From Marinobacter confluentis (GTDB taxonomy: Bacteria > Pseudomonadota > Gammaproteobacteria > Pseudomonadales > Oleiphilaceae): 64,000 nucleotides of DNA. Positions 47,769-56,268 of the stretch are shown here, one piece after another. Location of the stretch: positions 558,001 to 622,000 of the forward strand of contig NZ_SRPF01000001.1 of NCBI RefSeq assembly GCF_004785685.1, in the 5' to 3' direction. The notes under the pieces are model-generated. The model was not told the origin of the DNA, ran no database searches, and saw only the letters and a list, made by a program, of their open reading frames with translations. A program made the position numbers and the translations under genes. The stretch's first letter is position 1. Each line of letters opens with the position of its first letter.

Positions 47769-49709
47769 ATGGCAGTCAAGGGCGACCAGCCGGTGCTGTT
47801 TCTGGTACCCGGTGACCCACAGCAGAGAACCGGGGGCTACCGGTATGTGGCTCAACTGGTGAAAGCGCTGAATGCAGGCGGCCAGCCGGCGCGGGTGCAG
47901 GGCCTGGAAGGGCAGTTTCCGATTGCCGATTCAGTAGCGGAGTCGGCCATGGACAGCGCCCTGTCAGCCTGTGAAGACGGCGCTACGGTGGTGTTGGACG
48001 GTCTGGCAATGGGCGGTTTGCCAGCGGTGGTCGGAAAACACGCTGCTCGTCTGCGACTGATTGCGCTGGTGCATCATCCCCTCGCCGATGAAACCGGTCT
48101 TGGCGAACAGGATCGGGCGTTTCTACATGAAAGCGAAACCCGGGCCCTGGCCGCCGTCAACCATGTGCTTACCACCAGCAGGCACACAGCGCAGCGACTG
48201 GAGCACTTCCAGGTTCCTGCGGGCGCGATCCGGGTGATCGAGCCTGGCGCAGATACCGTCGCAACATCCCGGCGAACGGTAAGGACTGTGCCGCAAAGCG
48301 GCGAACTGCAGATTCTGTGTGTAGCCAGCCTGTCGCCGCGCAAAGCCCAGCACCAGCTGGTTGAGGCGCTGGCAGGGCTTCAGCATCTGTCCTGGCACTG
48401 CACGTTTGTGGGGTCGACGGAACGCGATCCGGACTACAGCCAGCAGCTTGTCAGCCAGATTCAGGACCTGGGCCTTTCCCGGCGTATCAGTATGGTAGGG
48501 GAGTTGGGGGACGCCGCCCTGGCGGACCACTACCACGCTGCCGACCTGTTTGTGTTGCCTTCGCTGTACGAAGGCTACGGCATGGTGATTGATGAAGCCC
48601 TCTCCGCCGGGCTGCCGATCATTACTAGCGACGGTGGGGCTCTGGCTGCCACCGGCGATCGCCCGGGTATTGCCCAGTATCCGGCGGGCTCGGTGAAGGA
48701 GTTGAGTGACTGCCTGGACAGTTGCCTGACCGACAGGCAATGGCTGCAGGGGATGACCAGCGCCGCTCAGCACAGCGGAGAGTCGGTCCGACGCTGGTCA
48801 GACGCCGCGGCGGATTTCATCGGCGCCATGGCGGCCATGGAGGATACCGCCAACCTCAATGACACCAGAGATCACAGCCAGTTCGACCAGCAATGGCTGG
48901 TGCTTCGGGAACCGGCAGACCACAAGGCGCGTAACACGACGCTTCTGGAACGGCTAATAGGTTGGCTGCAGAAGTCTGGCGGCAATGACCAGAATCCGGC
49001 AGAAGAGCCATTGCAGATCGCCGATCTTGGCGCCGGTGCCGGGTCCAACGGCGTATATCTCAGCGAAAGGCTGAGCCAGCCTCAACACTGGACGTTGCTG
49101 GATCAGGACTCCGGGCTGCTGGCGAAAGCCAGTGCGCGGCTGCGCCCGAAAGTGGCCGGGGTTGAAGTTCTGGAATGCACCCTGGAGGCGGGCAACCTTT
49201 GCCAACTCGTACCCCATCAGGCCGATCTCATTACTGCTTCGGCGCTGATCGATCTGACCTCCGCCAACTGGCTGGATGCCCTGGCAGACGCGGCAAAGGC
49301 CCGCCGGGCCGGGGTGTTCATCGTGCTGAGTTACGCCGGCGAGTTTCAGTTAAGTCCTGAGCACCCGGATGATGACCTGCTGCGGTCCCTGGTGAATGAT
49401 CATCAACACGGGGACAAAGGCAGCGGCGCAGCCATGGGCCCGGAGGCAACCGGTTATCTGAAACAGCAGCTTGAAACCAGGGGATTCGACGTGGCCGTTG
49501 AGCCAAGCCCCTGGGTGCTGGGCCACACTGAACAGCAGCTGCAGGCGGCACTGATGGCCGGTTGGTGTGAAGCCGCGCTGGAGCAACGCCCGGCCGAACG
49601 GGCGCGTATTGAACAGTGGCATGCGGACCGGCTTCGCGACGCTGACCGTGGGCTTTTGACCATCACCGTCGCCCATCACGATCTGTTCGGCTGGCCAGTC
49701 CATGCCTGA
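47769..49709 (+). CDS. Glycosyltransferase family 4 - SAM methyltransferase fusion
   Basis: A 646-residue two-domain enzyme. Residues about 1-365 are a GT-B glycosyltransferase: donor-binding region IRVIEPGADTVATS, LQILCVASLSPRKAQHQLVEAL and the E-x7-E motif in LPSLYEGYGMVIDEALSAGLP. Residues about 410-630 are a Rossmann methyltransferase with motif I IADLGAGAGSNGVYLSERL and the SAM-side DQDSGLL acidic end. The PTPS homologue ends 2 bases before, and the next gene overlaps its end by 8 bases, so these are tightly coupled. The fusion suggests that one product is glycosylated and methylated. Acceptor unknown. Confidence 0.75.
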   Translation: MAVKGDQPVLFLVPGDPQQRTGGYRYVAQLVKALNAGGQPARVQGLEGQFPIADSVAESAMDSALSACEDGATVVLDGLAMGGLPAVVGKHAARLRLIALVHHPLADETGLGEQDRAFLHESETRALAAVNHVLTTSRHTAQRLEHFQVPAGAIRVIEPGADTVATSRRTVRTVPQSGELQILCVASLSPRKAQHQLVEALAGLQHLSWHCTFVGSTERDPDYSQQLVSQIQDLGLSRRISMVGELGDAALADHYHAADLFVLPSLYEGYGMVIDEALSAGLPIITSDGGALAATGDRPGIAQYPAGSVKELSDCLDSCLTDRQWLQGMTSAAQHSGESVRRWSDAAADFIGAMAAMEDTANLNDTRDHSQFDQQWLVLREPADHKARNTTLLERLIGWLQKSGGNDQNPAEEPLQIADLGAGAGSNGVYLSERLSQPQHWTLLDQDSGLLAKASARLRPKVAGVEVLECTLEAGNLCQLVPHQADLITASALIDLTSANWLDALADAAKARRAGVFIVLSYAGEFQLSPEHPDDDLLRSLVNDHQHGDKGSGAAMGPEATGYLKQQLETRGFDVAVEPSPWVLGHTEQQLQAALMAGWCEAALEQRPAERARIEQWHADRLRDADRGLLTITVAHHDLFGWPVHA

Positions 49710-50658
49710 GACCCAGGGCCTCCGGTTCCGGATGCCGCCGGCCCTGCGCTGGGCTCTGACCGCCTTTGTATTAATCATCCTGGTGTGGGTGCTGGATACT
49801 GAACGGCTGATCGAAGAGTTGTCGCGGTTCTCGGTAATGGCGGTCGGGATGGCGCTTCTGGTGTCCATCGCCCAGGTTGCTCTGTCTGCCTGGCGCTGGC
49901 GGTTTACCGCCCGTTGCCTGGGGCTGGAGCTGCCAATGAGAGCAGCGGTTCGGGAATATTATCTGGCCACTTTCCTCAACCAGTGTCTGCCTGGTGGAGT
50001 GCTGGGCGATGTCAATCGGGCTTTGCGCCATGGCAGCGGTTCCGACCAACGGGCGGCAGCACTGCACGGGGTGATGATCGAGCGGCTTTCCGGGCAACTG
50101 GCGATGTTTGTGGTAGCGCTCTGTGCCGGGGTCTGGCTGGCGGCCAATCACCCGCAGTTCCGTCTGCCCGATCATCAGTGGGGCAATGGAATGGGCGGCG
50201 GGCTCTTGCTGGCGTTTGCGGCGGTCACTTTGGCGCTGGTGTTTGGCAGGCGGCTTTGGCGGCGATTGCAGAATTATCTGTCGGCCCTGGGCCGGGATAT
50301 CTATCGAGGGCTGTTGAGTCCCCGCGTGTTTCCATTGCAGATCGGCTCATCACTACTGGTCGTCGCCAGCTACCTGGCTGTTTTCTGGCTGCTGGCATCC
50401 AGTGCCGATGACGCCCTGACGATTACCGGAACACTGACCCTGCTGGCGCTTTGCAGCCTTTTGCTGCTGGCAATGGTCATTCCCCTGACCGTCGCAGGCT
50501 GGGGTGTTCGGGAGGGCGCAGCAGCGGTACTGTGGCCGCTGGCGGGATTGCCTGCGGAGCAGGGCGTGGCACTCAGCGTAGGGTATGGCCTGGCCGTGCT
50601 GCTATCGAGCCTGCCGGGCAGCCTGTTTGTCTTCAGTCGGCCATCGGGCGCTGGCTGA
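49702..50658 (+). CDS. Lysylphosphatidylglycerol synthase TM-like (UPF0104) membrane protein
   Basis: A 318-residue polytopic inner-membrane protein, about eight helices, homologous to the flippase half of MprF and AglD-like proteins. Visible landmarks are RWRFTARCLGLELPMRAAVREYYLATFLNQCLPGGVLGDVNRA and the C-terminal VPLTVAGWGVREGAA-type segment (here IPLTVAGWGVREGAAAV). No synthase domain. Likely translocates a lipid-linked intermediate in the operon. Its 3' end overlaps the convergent RibD-type gene by 26 bases. Confidence 0.8.
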   Translation: MPETQGLRFRMPPALRWALTAFVLIILVWVLDTERLIEELSRFSVMAVGMALLVSIAQVALSAWRWRFTARCLGLELPMRAAVREYYLATFLNQCLPGGVLGDVNRALRHGSGSDQRAAALHGVMIERLSGQLAMFVVALCAGVWLAANHPQFRLPDHQWGNGMGGGLLLAFAAVTLALVFGRRLWRRLQNYLSALGRDIYRGLLSPRVFPLQIGSSLLVVASYLAVFWLLASSADDALTITGTLTLLALCSLLLLAMVIPLTVAGWGVREGAAAVLWPLAGLPAEQGVALSVGYGLAVLLSSLPGSLFVFSRPSGAG

Positions 50659-51514
50659 AATCCAGATCAAACAGCATATCGCTGCCCAGGTCGACCATGT
50701 TGGCGGCCGGGCGCAGGGCGTTGTCCAGTTTTTCAATTTCCGGCAGTGAAAACGCTGGCCGCCCGCTGCCAATGATCATCGGCGCTACCATCACATGAAG
50801 ATGGTCCAGCAGGCCGGCGTTCAGAAAGCCGGATACCGTCAGGCCACCGCCCTCGATAAACAGCCTGCGCAGGCCGAAATCCCCGAGTACTTCCAGAATG
50901 CGATGGGGTTCGGTCGGATCGGTTTTGGCTTCGTCTCCAAGACAGGGCACGTCCAGCACTCCGCTTCGGGGCAAAAGCTTCTCGCCGGGCTGGTAGCGAC
51001 CCGCCACAAGGCGCAGGGTGGGAGATTGTTCATCGGTAAAGATACCGTGGGTGTCCGGAACCCGTCGGCGGCGGTCAATCACGACCCTGACCGGGTTGGG
51101 GCCGCTGGCCAGGCGCACGGTCAGCCGTGGGTTGTCTTCCGACGCGGTGCCGGCGCCCACGATTACCGCATCACAGACGGCTCTCAGGCGATGCAGGTGG
51201 AGCAACCCACCATCGCCATTGATGTATTTAGACGCGCCAGTCACCGTGGCAATCCGACCGTCAAGGCTCTGGCCCATTTGCCCGACCACAATAGGGGCAG
51301 CGCTCTCAGGAAGGTGGCGGCACAATGGCAGAAACGTTTTAAGCAACTGGCGGGCCTGCGAATCTGCAGGGACACGCAACTGCCAATCACCGTTCTCACC
51401 AATGTCCAGAGCACGGTGGTGATCGGCACCGGTGGTGAGGGTGGCATTGTGACGGTTCACTGCCTGAAGAATCAGATGCCAGGCGGTGGCGGTATCCAGA
51501 GCTTGTGCAGCCAT
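50633..51514 (-). CDS. RibD C-terminal (dihydrofolate-reductase-like) domain reductase
   Basis: A 293-residue protein with the RibD C-terminal reductase fold: GQMGQSLDGRIATVTGASKYINGDGGLLHLHRLRAVCDAVIVGAGTASEDNPRL, then RLFIEGGGLTVSGFLNAGLLDHLHVMVAPMIIGSG. In riboflavin synthesis this domain reduces a ribosylaminopyrimidine with NADPH. The N-terminal deaminase domain of bifunctional RibD is absent; instead there are about 75 unrelated residues. Convergent with and overlapping the operon above, and divergent from the XRE gene. A pyrimidine or pteridine reductase role in the same pathway is likely. Confidence 0.78.
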   Translation of the reverse strand: MAAQALDTATAWHLILQAVNRHNATLTTGADHHRALDIGENGDWQLRVPADSQARQLLKTFLPLCRHLPESAAPIVVGQMGQSLDGRIATVTGASKYINGDGGLLHLHRLRAVCDAVIVGAGTASEDNPRLTVRLASGPNPVRVVIDRRRRVPDTHGIFTDEQSPTLRLVAGRYQPGEKLLPRSGVLDVPCLGDEAKTDPTEPHRILEVLGDFGLRRLFIEGGGLTVSGFLNAGLLDHLHVMVAPMIIGSGRPAFSLPEIEKLDNALRPAANMVDLGSDMLFDLDFSQRPMAD

Positions 51515-51584
51515 TGGTTCAATATCCGGTTATTGTGTTTCGTTTGGCCGTTCGTTCGTTGACGCCAGATTGTGCGTATCGCTT

Positions 51585-51599
51585 AATGTACGTTACATT
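51585..51599. promoter_or_regulatory. Inverted repeat in the RibD/XRE divergent region
   Basis: AATGTA and TACATT are separated by CGT, about 53 bases before the XRE start. A second inverted repeat, TCTGGA (51600-51605) with TCCAGA (51615-51620), follows at once. Operator function is inferred from position only. Confidence 0.35.
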
Positions 51600-51651
51600 T
51601 CTGGATTGATTCACTCCAGAATGCCAACCAGCCAGAGAGAGCTATCCTGTC

Positions 51652-52068
51652 ATGCGGTATCTGCAAAGCTTTCATCGCCGTTTACGGCAGATTCGCGAGA
51701 CCGCGCAACTCACCCGGGAGGACATCGCCAGCATCTGTGGCGTTAACGAAGATACAGTCGCCACCTGGGAAGCCAGCGATAGTCGCCAGCGGGCCTACCC
51801 CAACGTGATGGAACTGCTGGATTTCTGTCTACGTACGGAAACGGCTCTGGATGAAGTGCTGGATCTGGACGACACCGGCGATACCGGCCAGCTTGAACTG
51901 CCTGGACTGGCGTTTAGCCGGGGAGATGACCTGTCCACAGCGCTTAAACAGCTGGAACAGGAAATTCAGCGGGTCCAGCTGTCCGATGAAGAAGCTGAAC
52001 TGCTGCGCCGGTTCCGTAAAACCTCCGCTGAGAACCGGCGCATGATACTGCAGATTCTGGGGCGCTAG
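51652..52068 (+). CDS. XRE-family helix-turn-helix protein
   Basis: A 138-residue protein with an N-terminal Cro/CI helix-turn-helix (about residues 8-60: RQIRETAQLTREDIASICGVNEDTVATWEASD) and an acidic coiled C-terminal part. Shares a 137-base divergent region with the RibD-type gene, containing the inverted repeat AATGTA-CGT-TACATT at 51585-51599 that could be its operator. Convergent with galU. Confidence 0.8.
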   Translation: MRYLQSFHRRLRQIRETAQLTREDIASICGVNEDTVATWEASDSRQRAYPNVMELLDFCLRTETALDEVLDLDDTGDTGQLELPGLAFSRGDDLSTALKQLEQEIQRVQLSDEEAELLRRFRKTSAENRRMILQILGR

Positions 52069-52080
52069 GCCCACACCTGC

Positions 52081-52917
52081 CTACTTGCCTTGCTTGTAGA
52101 TGTTCTCATACACGTAGTTGGTGGCCTGAACAAAACCATCGATGCTGCCGCAGTCAAAACGCTGGCCCTTGAACTGGTAAGCCAGAACACAACCATTCTT
52201 CGCCTGCTCCAGTAGCGCATCGGTAATCTGTACTTCGCCGTTCTTGCCCGGGGCGGTACGCTCGATGATGTCGAAAATATCCGGCGTCAGAATGTAGCGC
52301 CCGATGATGGCCAGGTTACTGGGCGCCTTGTCCGGGCTGGGCTTCTCGACCATATCGGTGATCCGGTAGAGGCCATCCTTCATGGCTTCGCCGGCAATTA
52401 CACCGTACTTGTGGGTTTCATCGGCGGGTACTTCCTCAATGGCGACAATCGAGCAGCGGAACTGGTTGTATAGCTTCACCATCTGCGCCAGAACGCCGTC
52501 AGTGCCGGGCTCTGTAACGCAGAAGTCGTCCGCAAGTACCACTGCAAAGGGGTTGTCGCCTACCAGGTTGCGGCCGGTCAGAATGGCATGGCCCAGGCCT
52601 TTCATCTCGTTCTGACGGGTAAAGGCGAAAGAGTTGTTGTGGATCAGGTCGCGAATGGAGGTCAGCAGGTCTTCCTTTCCCGACCCTGCAATCTGATGTT
52701 CCAGTTCATAGCTGATGTCGAAGTGATCTTCGATGGCACGTTTACCGCGACCCGTGACGAAACCGAACTCGTGAAAACCGGCTTCGGCGGCTTCTTCCAC
52801 GCCATACTGAACCAGCGGTTTGTTCACAATCGGCAGGATTTCCTTGGGCATGGCCTTGGTGGCCGGCAGGAATCGGGTGCCGTATCCGGCAACAGGAAAA
52901 AGACACTTCTTGATCAT
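52081..52917 (-). CDS. galU: UTP-glucose-1-phosphate uridylyltransferase
   Basis: Makes UDP-glucose from glucose-1-phosphate and UTP. The 278-residue protein has the nucleotidyltransferase signature FPVAGYGTRFLPATKAMPKE and the PDKAPSNLAIIGRYILTPDIF segment. Start at the ATG complement at 52915-52917 (MIKKCLFPVAG): the AAGGA at 52928-52932 is 8 bases away, whereas an ATG at 52926 would touch it. UDP-glucose supplies OpgH just to the right, GalE/Ugd to the left and other glycosyltransferases. Confidence 0.96.
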   Translation of the reverse strand: MIKKCLFPVAGYGTRFLPATKAMPKEILPIVNKPLVQYGVEEAAEAGFHEFGFVTGRGKRAIEDHFDISYELEHQIAGSGKEDLLTSIRDLIHNNSFAFTRQNEMKGLGHAILTGRNLVGDNPFAVVLADDFCVTEPGTDGVLAQMVKLYNQFRCSIVAIEEVPADETHKYGVIAGEAMKDGLYRITDMVEKPSPDKAPSNLAIIGRYILTPDIFDIIERTAPGKNGEVQITDALLEQAKNGCVLAYQFKGQRFDCGSIDGFVQATNYVYENIYKQGK

Positions 52918-53282
52918 GATGGTCATCCTTTTGTTCGCGTAAGTCACGGCCTCTGGTAAGTCAGTCATCCATGAAGTCTGACTCACGAAGTGTGCCAAGT
53001 GTAACCAAGTTGTTGCTGTGAATGGAGACCCCGGGCAGGAATTGTATAGATTGGTAAAAAAGGGAACTGCGTCACCCTGATAGCGGCCCGTTGATTTTCT
53101 TAGAAAAAACCTTCAAAGAGTCGCTTAACTACTTGTATTTAATGAACATTAACTGTGTAATTTTTGGCAACTGAGGCTGGATTAATGGCGTCTTATAAAA
53201 TATCGTTCGCATGACAAATTCTTAAGAATAGCTTGCTGCCACGGTTCTGGGCGGCAGGGTTTATCCGACGGAACTCTACACA
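52918..53282. other. AT-rich divergent intergenic region between galU and the barrel gene
   Basis: 365 bases without a gene. It contains the perfect palindrome TTAATG-AA-CATTAA at 53139-53152 and a TATAAA at 53194-53199, and is markedly more A/T-rich than the genes on either side. A strict -35/-10 pair for the rightward gene is not evident. Confidence 0.5.
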
Positions 53283-54368
53283 GTGAAACTGACCCTTTTA
53301 TTTGCACTGATTTGGTGCGCGATCAGCCAATCCCTTTACGCCGGCCAGGACACCTCATGGCTGAAGTTTTCCGGCAAAACCGAGCTGGATAATGTAGGGC
53401 GCCATGGCTCCGTCGGCCTAGCGGCTGATCGGCTGTTGGGCCAGAGTGATGCCATCGGCTTCAGTTACCGTGATGCCAGATCCTATCGGAATGAAACGGA
53501 TTCAAGCGCCGCCTCTTTCCGGTACCGTTTGCCGGCAGGGCTGAACCAGGTGCAGGTTGAGGCAGGACGGTCCCGCTATGATCATGCCGTCAGCAGCGGT
53601 TCCCTGCGCTTCAATGCCAGTGGTGAATCCCGTGTTATCGGGCTGGGGGCCACGCGCCCGCTGTTCTCGCGGTTTGGGGTGTCGTTTGACGGTATAGCGC
53701 GACATCGGGGCCTGGATAGCGAGTCCTTTGAGCGTGATGCCAAGGTCTCAGAGTCCCGGTATCAGCTTTCATCGTTTGGCGTAGAGGCAAACTGTGGCCG
53801 CGAGCTGATGGCGGGCCTGCTGTTCAGCTCACGGGTTCTGGCGCTTAGCGGCCGCGAATTCAGTTCAACAGACTATCCACTGCACGATGATTTCACGGAC
53901 GAGAGCGCCTTTTACAAGGTGGCGGTTTCGGCTTCCCTTGAGCGTGAAGTGTTTCACTGGAACTGGACGGCTAACGGTCGATATCAGTTCGCCGATGAAG
54001 ACCTGCCGTCGTCCGAATACCTTACCGTGGCAGGGCCATCCCTGTTCAGCGGGTTCAACGGCCAGTCGGTATCGGTGATTGAGGGTGGCTGGCTTCGGCT
54101 GGGCACCGCCAGCCCGACCTGGCCTATGCCATTTCTGGATGGGGTGGTTTCCAGCGTTAACGTTGCGGTACTGCAGGGCTGGATCCCCTATTCACTGGCC
54201 CAGGCGTACAGCCACGGCAAGGCCAGCGCCGGCCAGATTTCAGTAAAGATGCAGGGCAGGGCATTCACCGCCAACGTCAGCGTTGGCCGCATGATAGGTG
54301 TGTCTACCATGGCCATGACAATGCCCGATCACCCGGACGTCCGCTTCTCTCTATCCGTGGGAATCTGA
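53283..54368 (+). CDS. Exported beta-barrel resembling the C-terminal half of TpsB/FhaC transporters
   Basis: A 361-residue protein with a signal peptide (to about residue 20, SQSLYAG) and regular alternating strands, such as ESRVIGLGATRPLFSRFGVSFDGIARHRG, ending VRFSLSVGI. The segment SLFSGFNGQSVSVIEGGWLRLG resembles the VRGF-type loop and adjacent strand in the FpvA-like barrel of ShlB/FhaC two-partner transporters, but there is no POTRA domain and no TpsA partner nearby. GTG start. Lies upstream of opgG on the same strand (89 bases), so it may share a promoter. The resemblance is by eye and needs a profile search. Confidence 0.5.
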   Translation: MKLTLLFALIWCAISQSLYAGQDTSWLKFSGKTELDNVGRHGSVGLAADRLLGQSDAIGFSYRDARSYRNETDSSAASFRYRLPAGLNQVQVEAGRSRYDHAVSSGSLRFNASGESRVIGLGATRPLFSRFGVSFDGIARHRGLDSESFERDAKVSESRYQLSSFGVEANCGRELMAGLLFSSRVLALSGREFSSTDYPLHDDFTDESAFYKVAVSASLEREVFHWNWTANGRYQFADEDLPSSEYLTVAGPSLFSGFNGQSVSVIEGGWLRLGTASPTWPMPFLDGVVSSVNVAVLQGWIPYSLAQAYSHGKASAGQISVKMQGRAFTANVSVGRMIGVSTMAMTMPDHPDVRFSLSVGI

Positions 54369-54457
54369 CCGATAGCTTACAAAGCTGTCATATGAGTATT
54401 TCCAGTCTCCACTGATGCTACATTAGGAATCAGGGAATTTTCAGAGGTTGGAGTACC

Positions 54458-56005
54458 ATGCGATCAGGGACCAGACTGCTTACGCTGCTCATTTTGCCGT
54501 GCCTTTACGTTATCCAACCGGCCAGGGCCTTTGAGTTCAGCACAGTGGTCGACCGGGCCAGGGCGCTCGCGGAAGCCAAGTACCAAGCACCACCCGAGGT
54601 GCCGGGCTTTCTCCAGGACCTGAATTATCAGGATTACCAGGCCATTCGCTTCAACCCTGAAGCCAGCCTGTGGCGCCAGGGTCGGTCCCTTTTCCAGGTG
54701 ATGATGGTGCCGCCGGGCAGTTTTTACACCCACCCGGTCAAGCTTCATCAGATTGACGCCAGCGGCGTTCAACCTATTCCGTTTGATAAAGCTGCATACA
54801 GTTTCCCGAACAGTGAGCTGGCGAAACGAATGCCCGCAGACCTGGGCCATGCCGGATTCAAGCTGACTTTTCCTTTTGGCGAAGGCACAGACCAGAATCA
54901 GTTTCTGGTATTCGCTGGCGCCAGCTATTTTCGCGGCGTTGGCGCGGAAAACGGCTTTGGCATTTCGGCCCGGGGCATCGCGGTGGACACCGGCCTGGGC
55001 TCCGGGGAAGAGTTCCCTTCATTTACCGAATTCTGGCTGGAACGACCCGCTGCCGGCAGTGATCGAATGCGCGTTTATGGCCTGTTGAACGGGCCAAGCG
55101 TTTCCGGTGCTTACCGCTTTGATATCAAGCCGGGGCTGGCCACCAGGGTAGACGTCACGGCAGAATTGTTTTTCCGTGACGCCGTTGAACAGCCGGGCCT
55201 GGCGCCCTTGACCTCCATGTTCTATTACGGCGAGAGCACCCCTCGGCCAGCGGGAGAGTGGCGGCCACAGGTCCATGATTCCGATGGCCTGCTGATTTAC
55301 GACAAGGGCAGTGAGGAATGGCTATGGCGGCCCTTGATGAACCCCTCCCGCCTGCGCCTCAGCTACATGCAGGTTAACCGCCTGGGGGGCTTCGGCCTGA
55401 TTCAGCGGGACACCGCCTTTCACGAATTTGAAGACGCGGAAGCCCACTACGAAAAGCGTCCCAGCGCCTGGGTATCACCCCGCAACGGATGGGCCGATGG
55501 CGAAGTCGTGTTGGTGGAAATCCCCACAGATTCAGAAACCAACGACAACATCGTAGCCTTCTGGAAGCCCGGGGAAGCAGCGACGGCAGGGGCTCATCAG
55601 GCATTCGGCTACACCCTCAGTTTCGGTGGCCCCTCGGTTGCCGGGCAAGACAGCGGCCGCGTGATGAAAACCTTTGTTGGCGATGGCAACCGCGTGGGTG
55701 GCGGTGATGTCGAAAATGCCTATCGCGTGATTGTGGATTTTGCCGGTGGGCCGCTGGACAAACTCAGCCCAGATGCCGCAGTGGTCAGTGATGTCAGCGT
55801 GGCCGGTGAGGATTCAGAAATCGTCGAGCATTTCGTCGAGTATATCGAAGCCGGTAACAAGTGGCGTTTATCCATGCTGGTTCGCCCGGGCAGAGGTGTG
55901 GATCCGGTTTTTCGCGGCCAGCTGCGCCTGGATGGAAAACCCCTGACGGAAGTCTGGACCTACTCCTTATCGGAGGCTTTCAGAAACGGCAGGGAACAAC
56001 CATGA
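54458..56005 (+). CDS. opgG: Periplasmic glucan biosynthesis protein OpgG (MdoG)
   Basis: Periplasmic protein needed for osmoregulated periplasmic glucan (OPG) synthesis, recently understood as a glucan hydrolase/transglycosylase family. The 515-residue protein has a Sec signal (to about residue 24), a beta-sandwich domain with NQFLVFAGASYFRGVGAENGFGISARGIAVDTG and SMFYYGESTPRPAGEWRPQVHDSDGLL, and a C-terminal Ig-like domain. It overlaps the next ORF by 4 bases (ATGA) and sits with opgH. Confidence 0.94.
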   Translation: MRSGTRLLTLLILPCLYVIQPARAFEFSTVVDRARALAEAKYQAPPEVPGFLQDLNYQDYQAIRFNPEASLWRQGRSLFQVMMVPPGSFYTHPVKLHQIDASGVQPIPFDKAAYSFPNSELAKRMPADLGHAGFKLTFPFGEGTDQNQFLVFAGASYFRGVGAENGFGISARGIAVDTGLGSGEEFPSFTEFWLERPAAGSDRMRVYGLLNGPSVSGAYRFDIKPGLATRVDVTAELFFRDAVEQPGLAPLTSMFYYGESTPRPAGEWRPQVHDSDGLLIYDKGSEEWLWRPLMNPSRLRLSYMQVNRLGGFGLIQRDTAFHEFEDAEAHYEKRPSAWVSPRNGWADGEVVLVEIPTDSETNDNIVAFWKPGEAATAGAHQAFGYTLSFGGPSVAGQDSGRVMKTFVGDGNRVGGGDVENAYRVIVDFAGGPLDKLSPDAAVVSDVSVAGEDSEIVEHFVEYIEAGNKWRLSMLVRPGRGVDPVFRGQLRLDGKPLTEVWTYSLSEAFRNGREQP

Positions 56006-56268
56006 CCCCGCATTCGTCCGCCCCGGCTGCGCTTTGCCAGCAAGCTCTGGCAAGGGTATTGACCTATCTCGGGGACCTTGGCGTCACGTTGGACGTCACT
56101 ACCTGTGCACAGGCCCTTCGCCTGGTGGAATCGGCCCTCGGCGACGGCATTACCTCCGATCTTCCTGGGCAATGTATTCAGCGTATTCCCGATTATTTTC
56201 AGCCCATAGACGACGCCATTCCGCCGGCAAGTCCAGACCTGGAACGTGGGTGCATCGGTTATGAGTGA
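56002..56268 (+). CDS. Small ORF of 88 residues coupled between opgG and opgH
   Basis: Begins at an ATG overlapping the opgG stop (ATGA) and ends 8 bases past the opgH start, so it is translationally linked to both. The sequence starts MTPHSSAPAALCQQALARV, has two helices and a C-terminal DYFQPIDDAIPPASPDLERG. I recognise no family. OpgH here is short at its N-terminus, so this could be a detached N-terminal regulatory segment, or an unrelated small protein. The reading frame differs from opgH by one base. Real because of the tight overlaps at both ends; function unknown. Confidence 0.6.
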   Translation: MTPHSSAPAALCQQALARVLTYLGDLGVTLDVTTCAQALRLVESALGDGITSDLPGQCIQRIPDYFQPIDDAIPPASPDLERGCIGYE

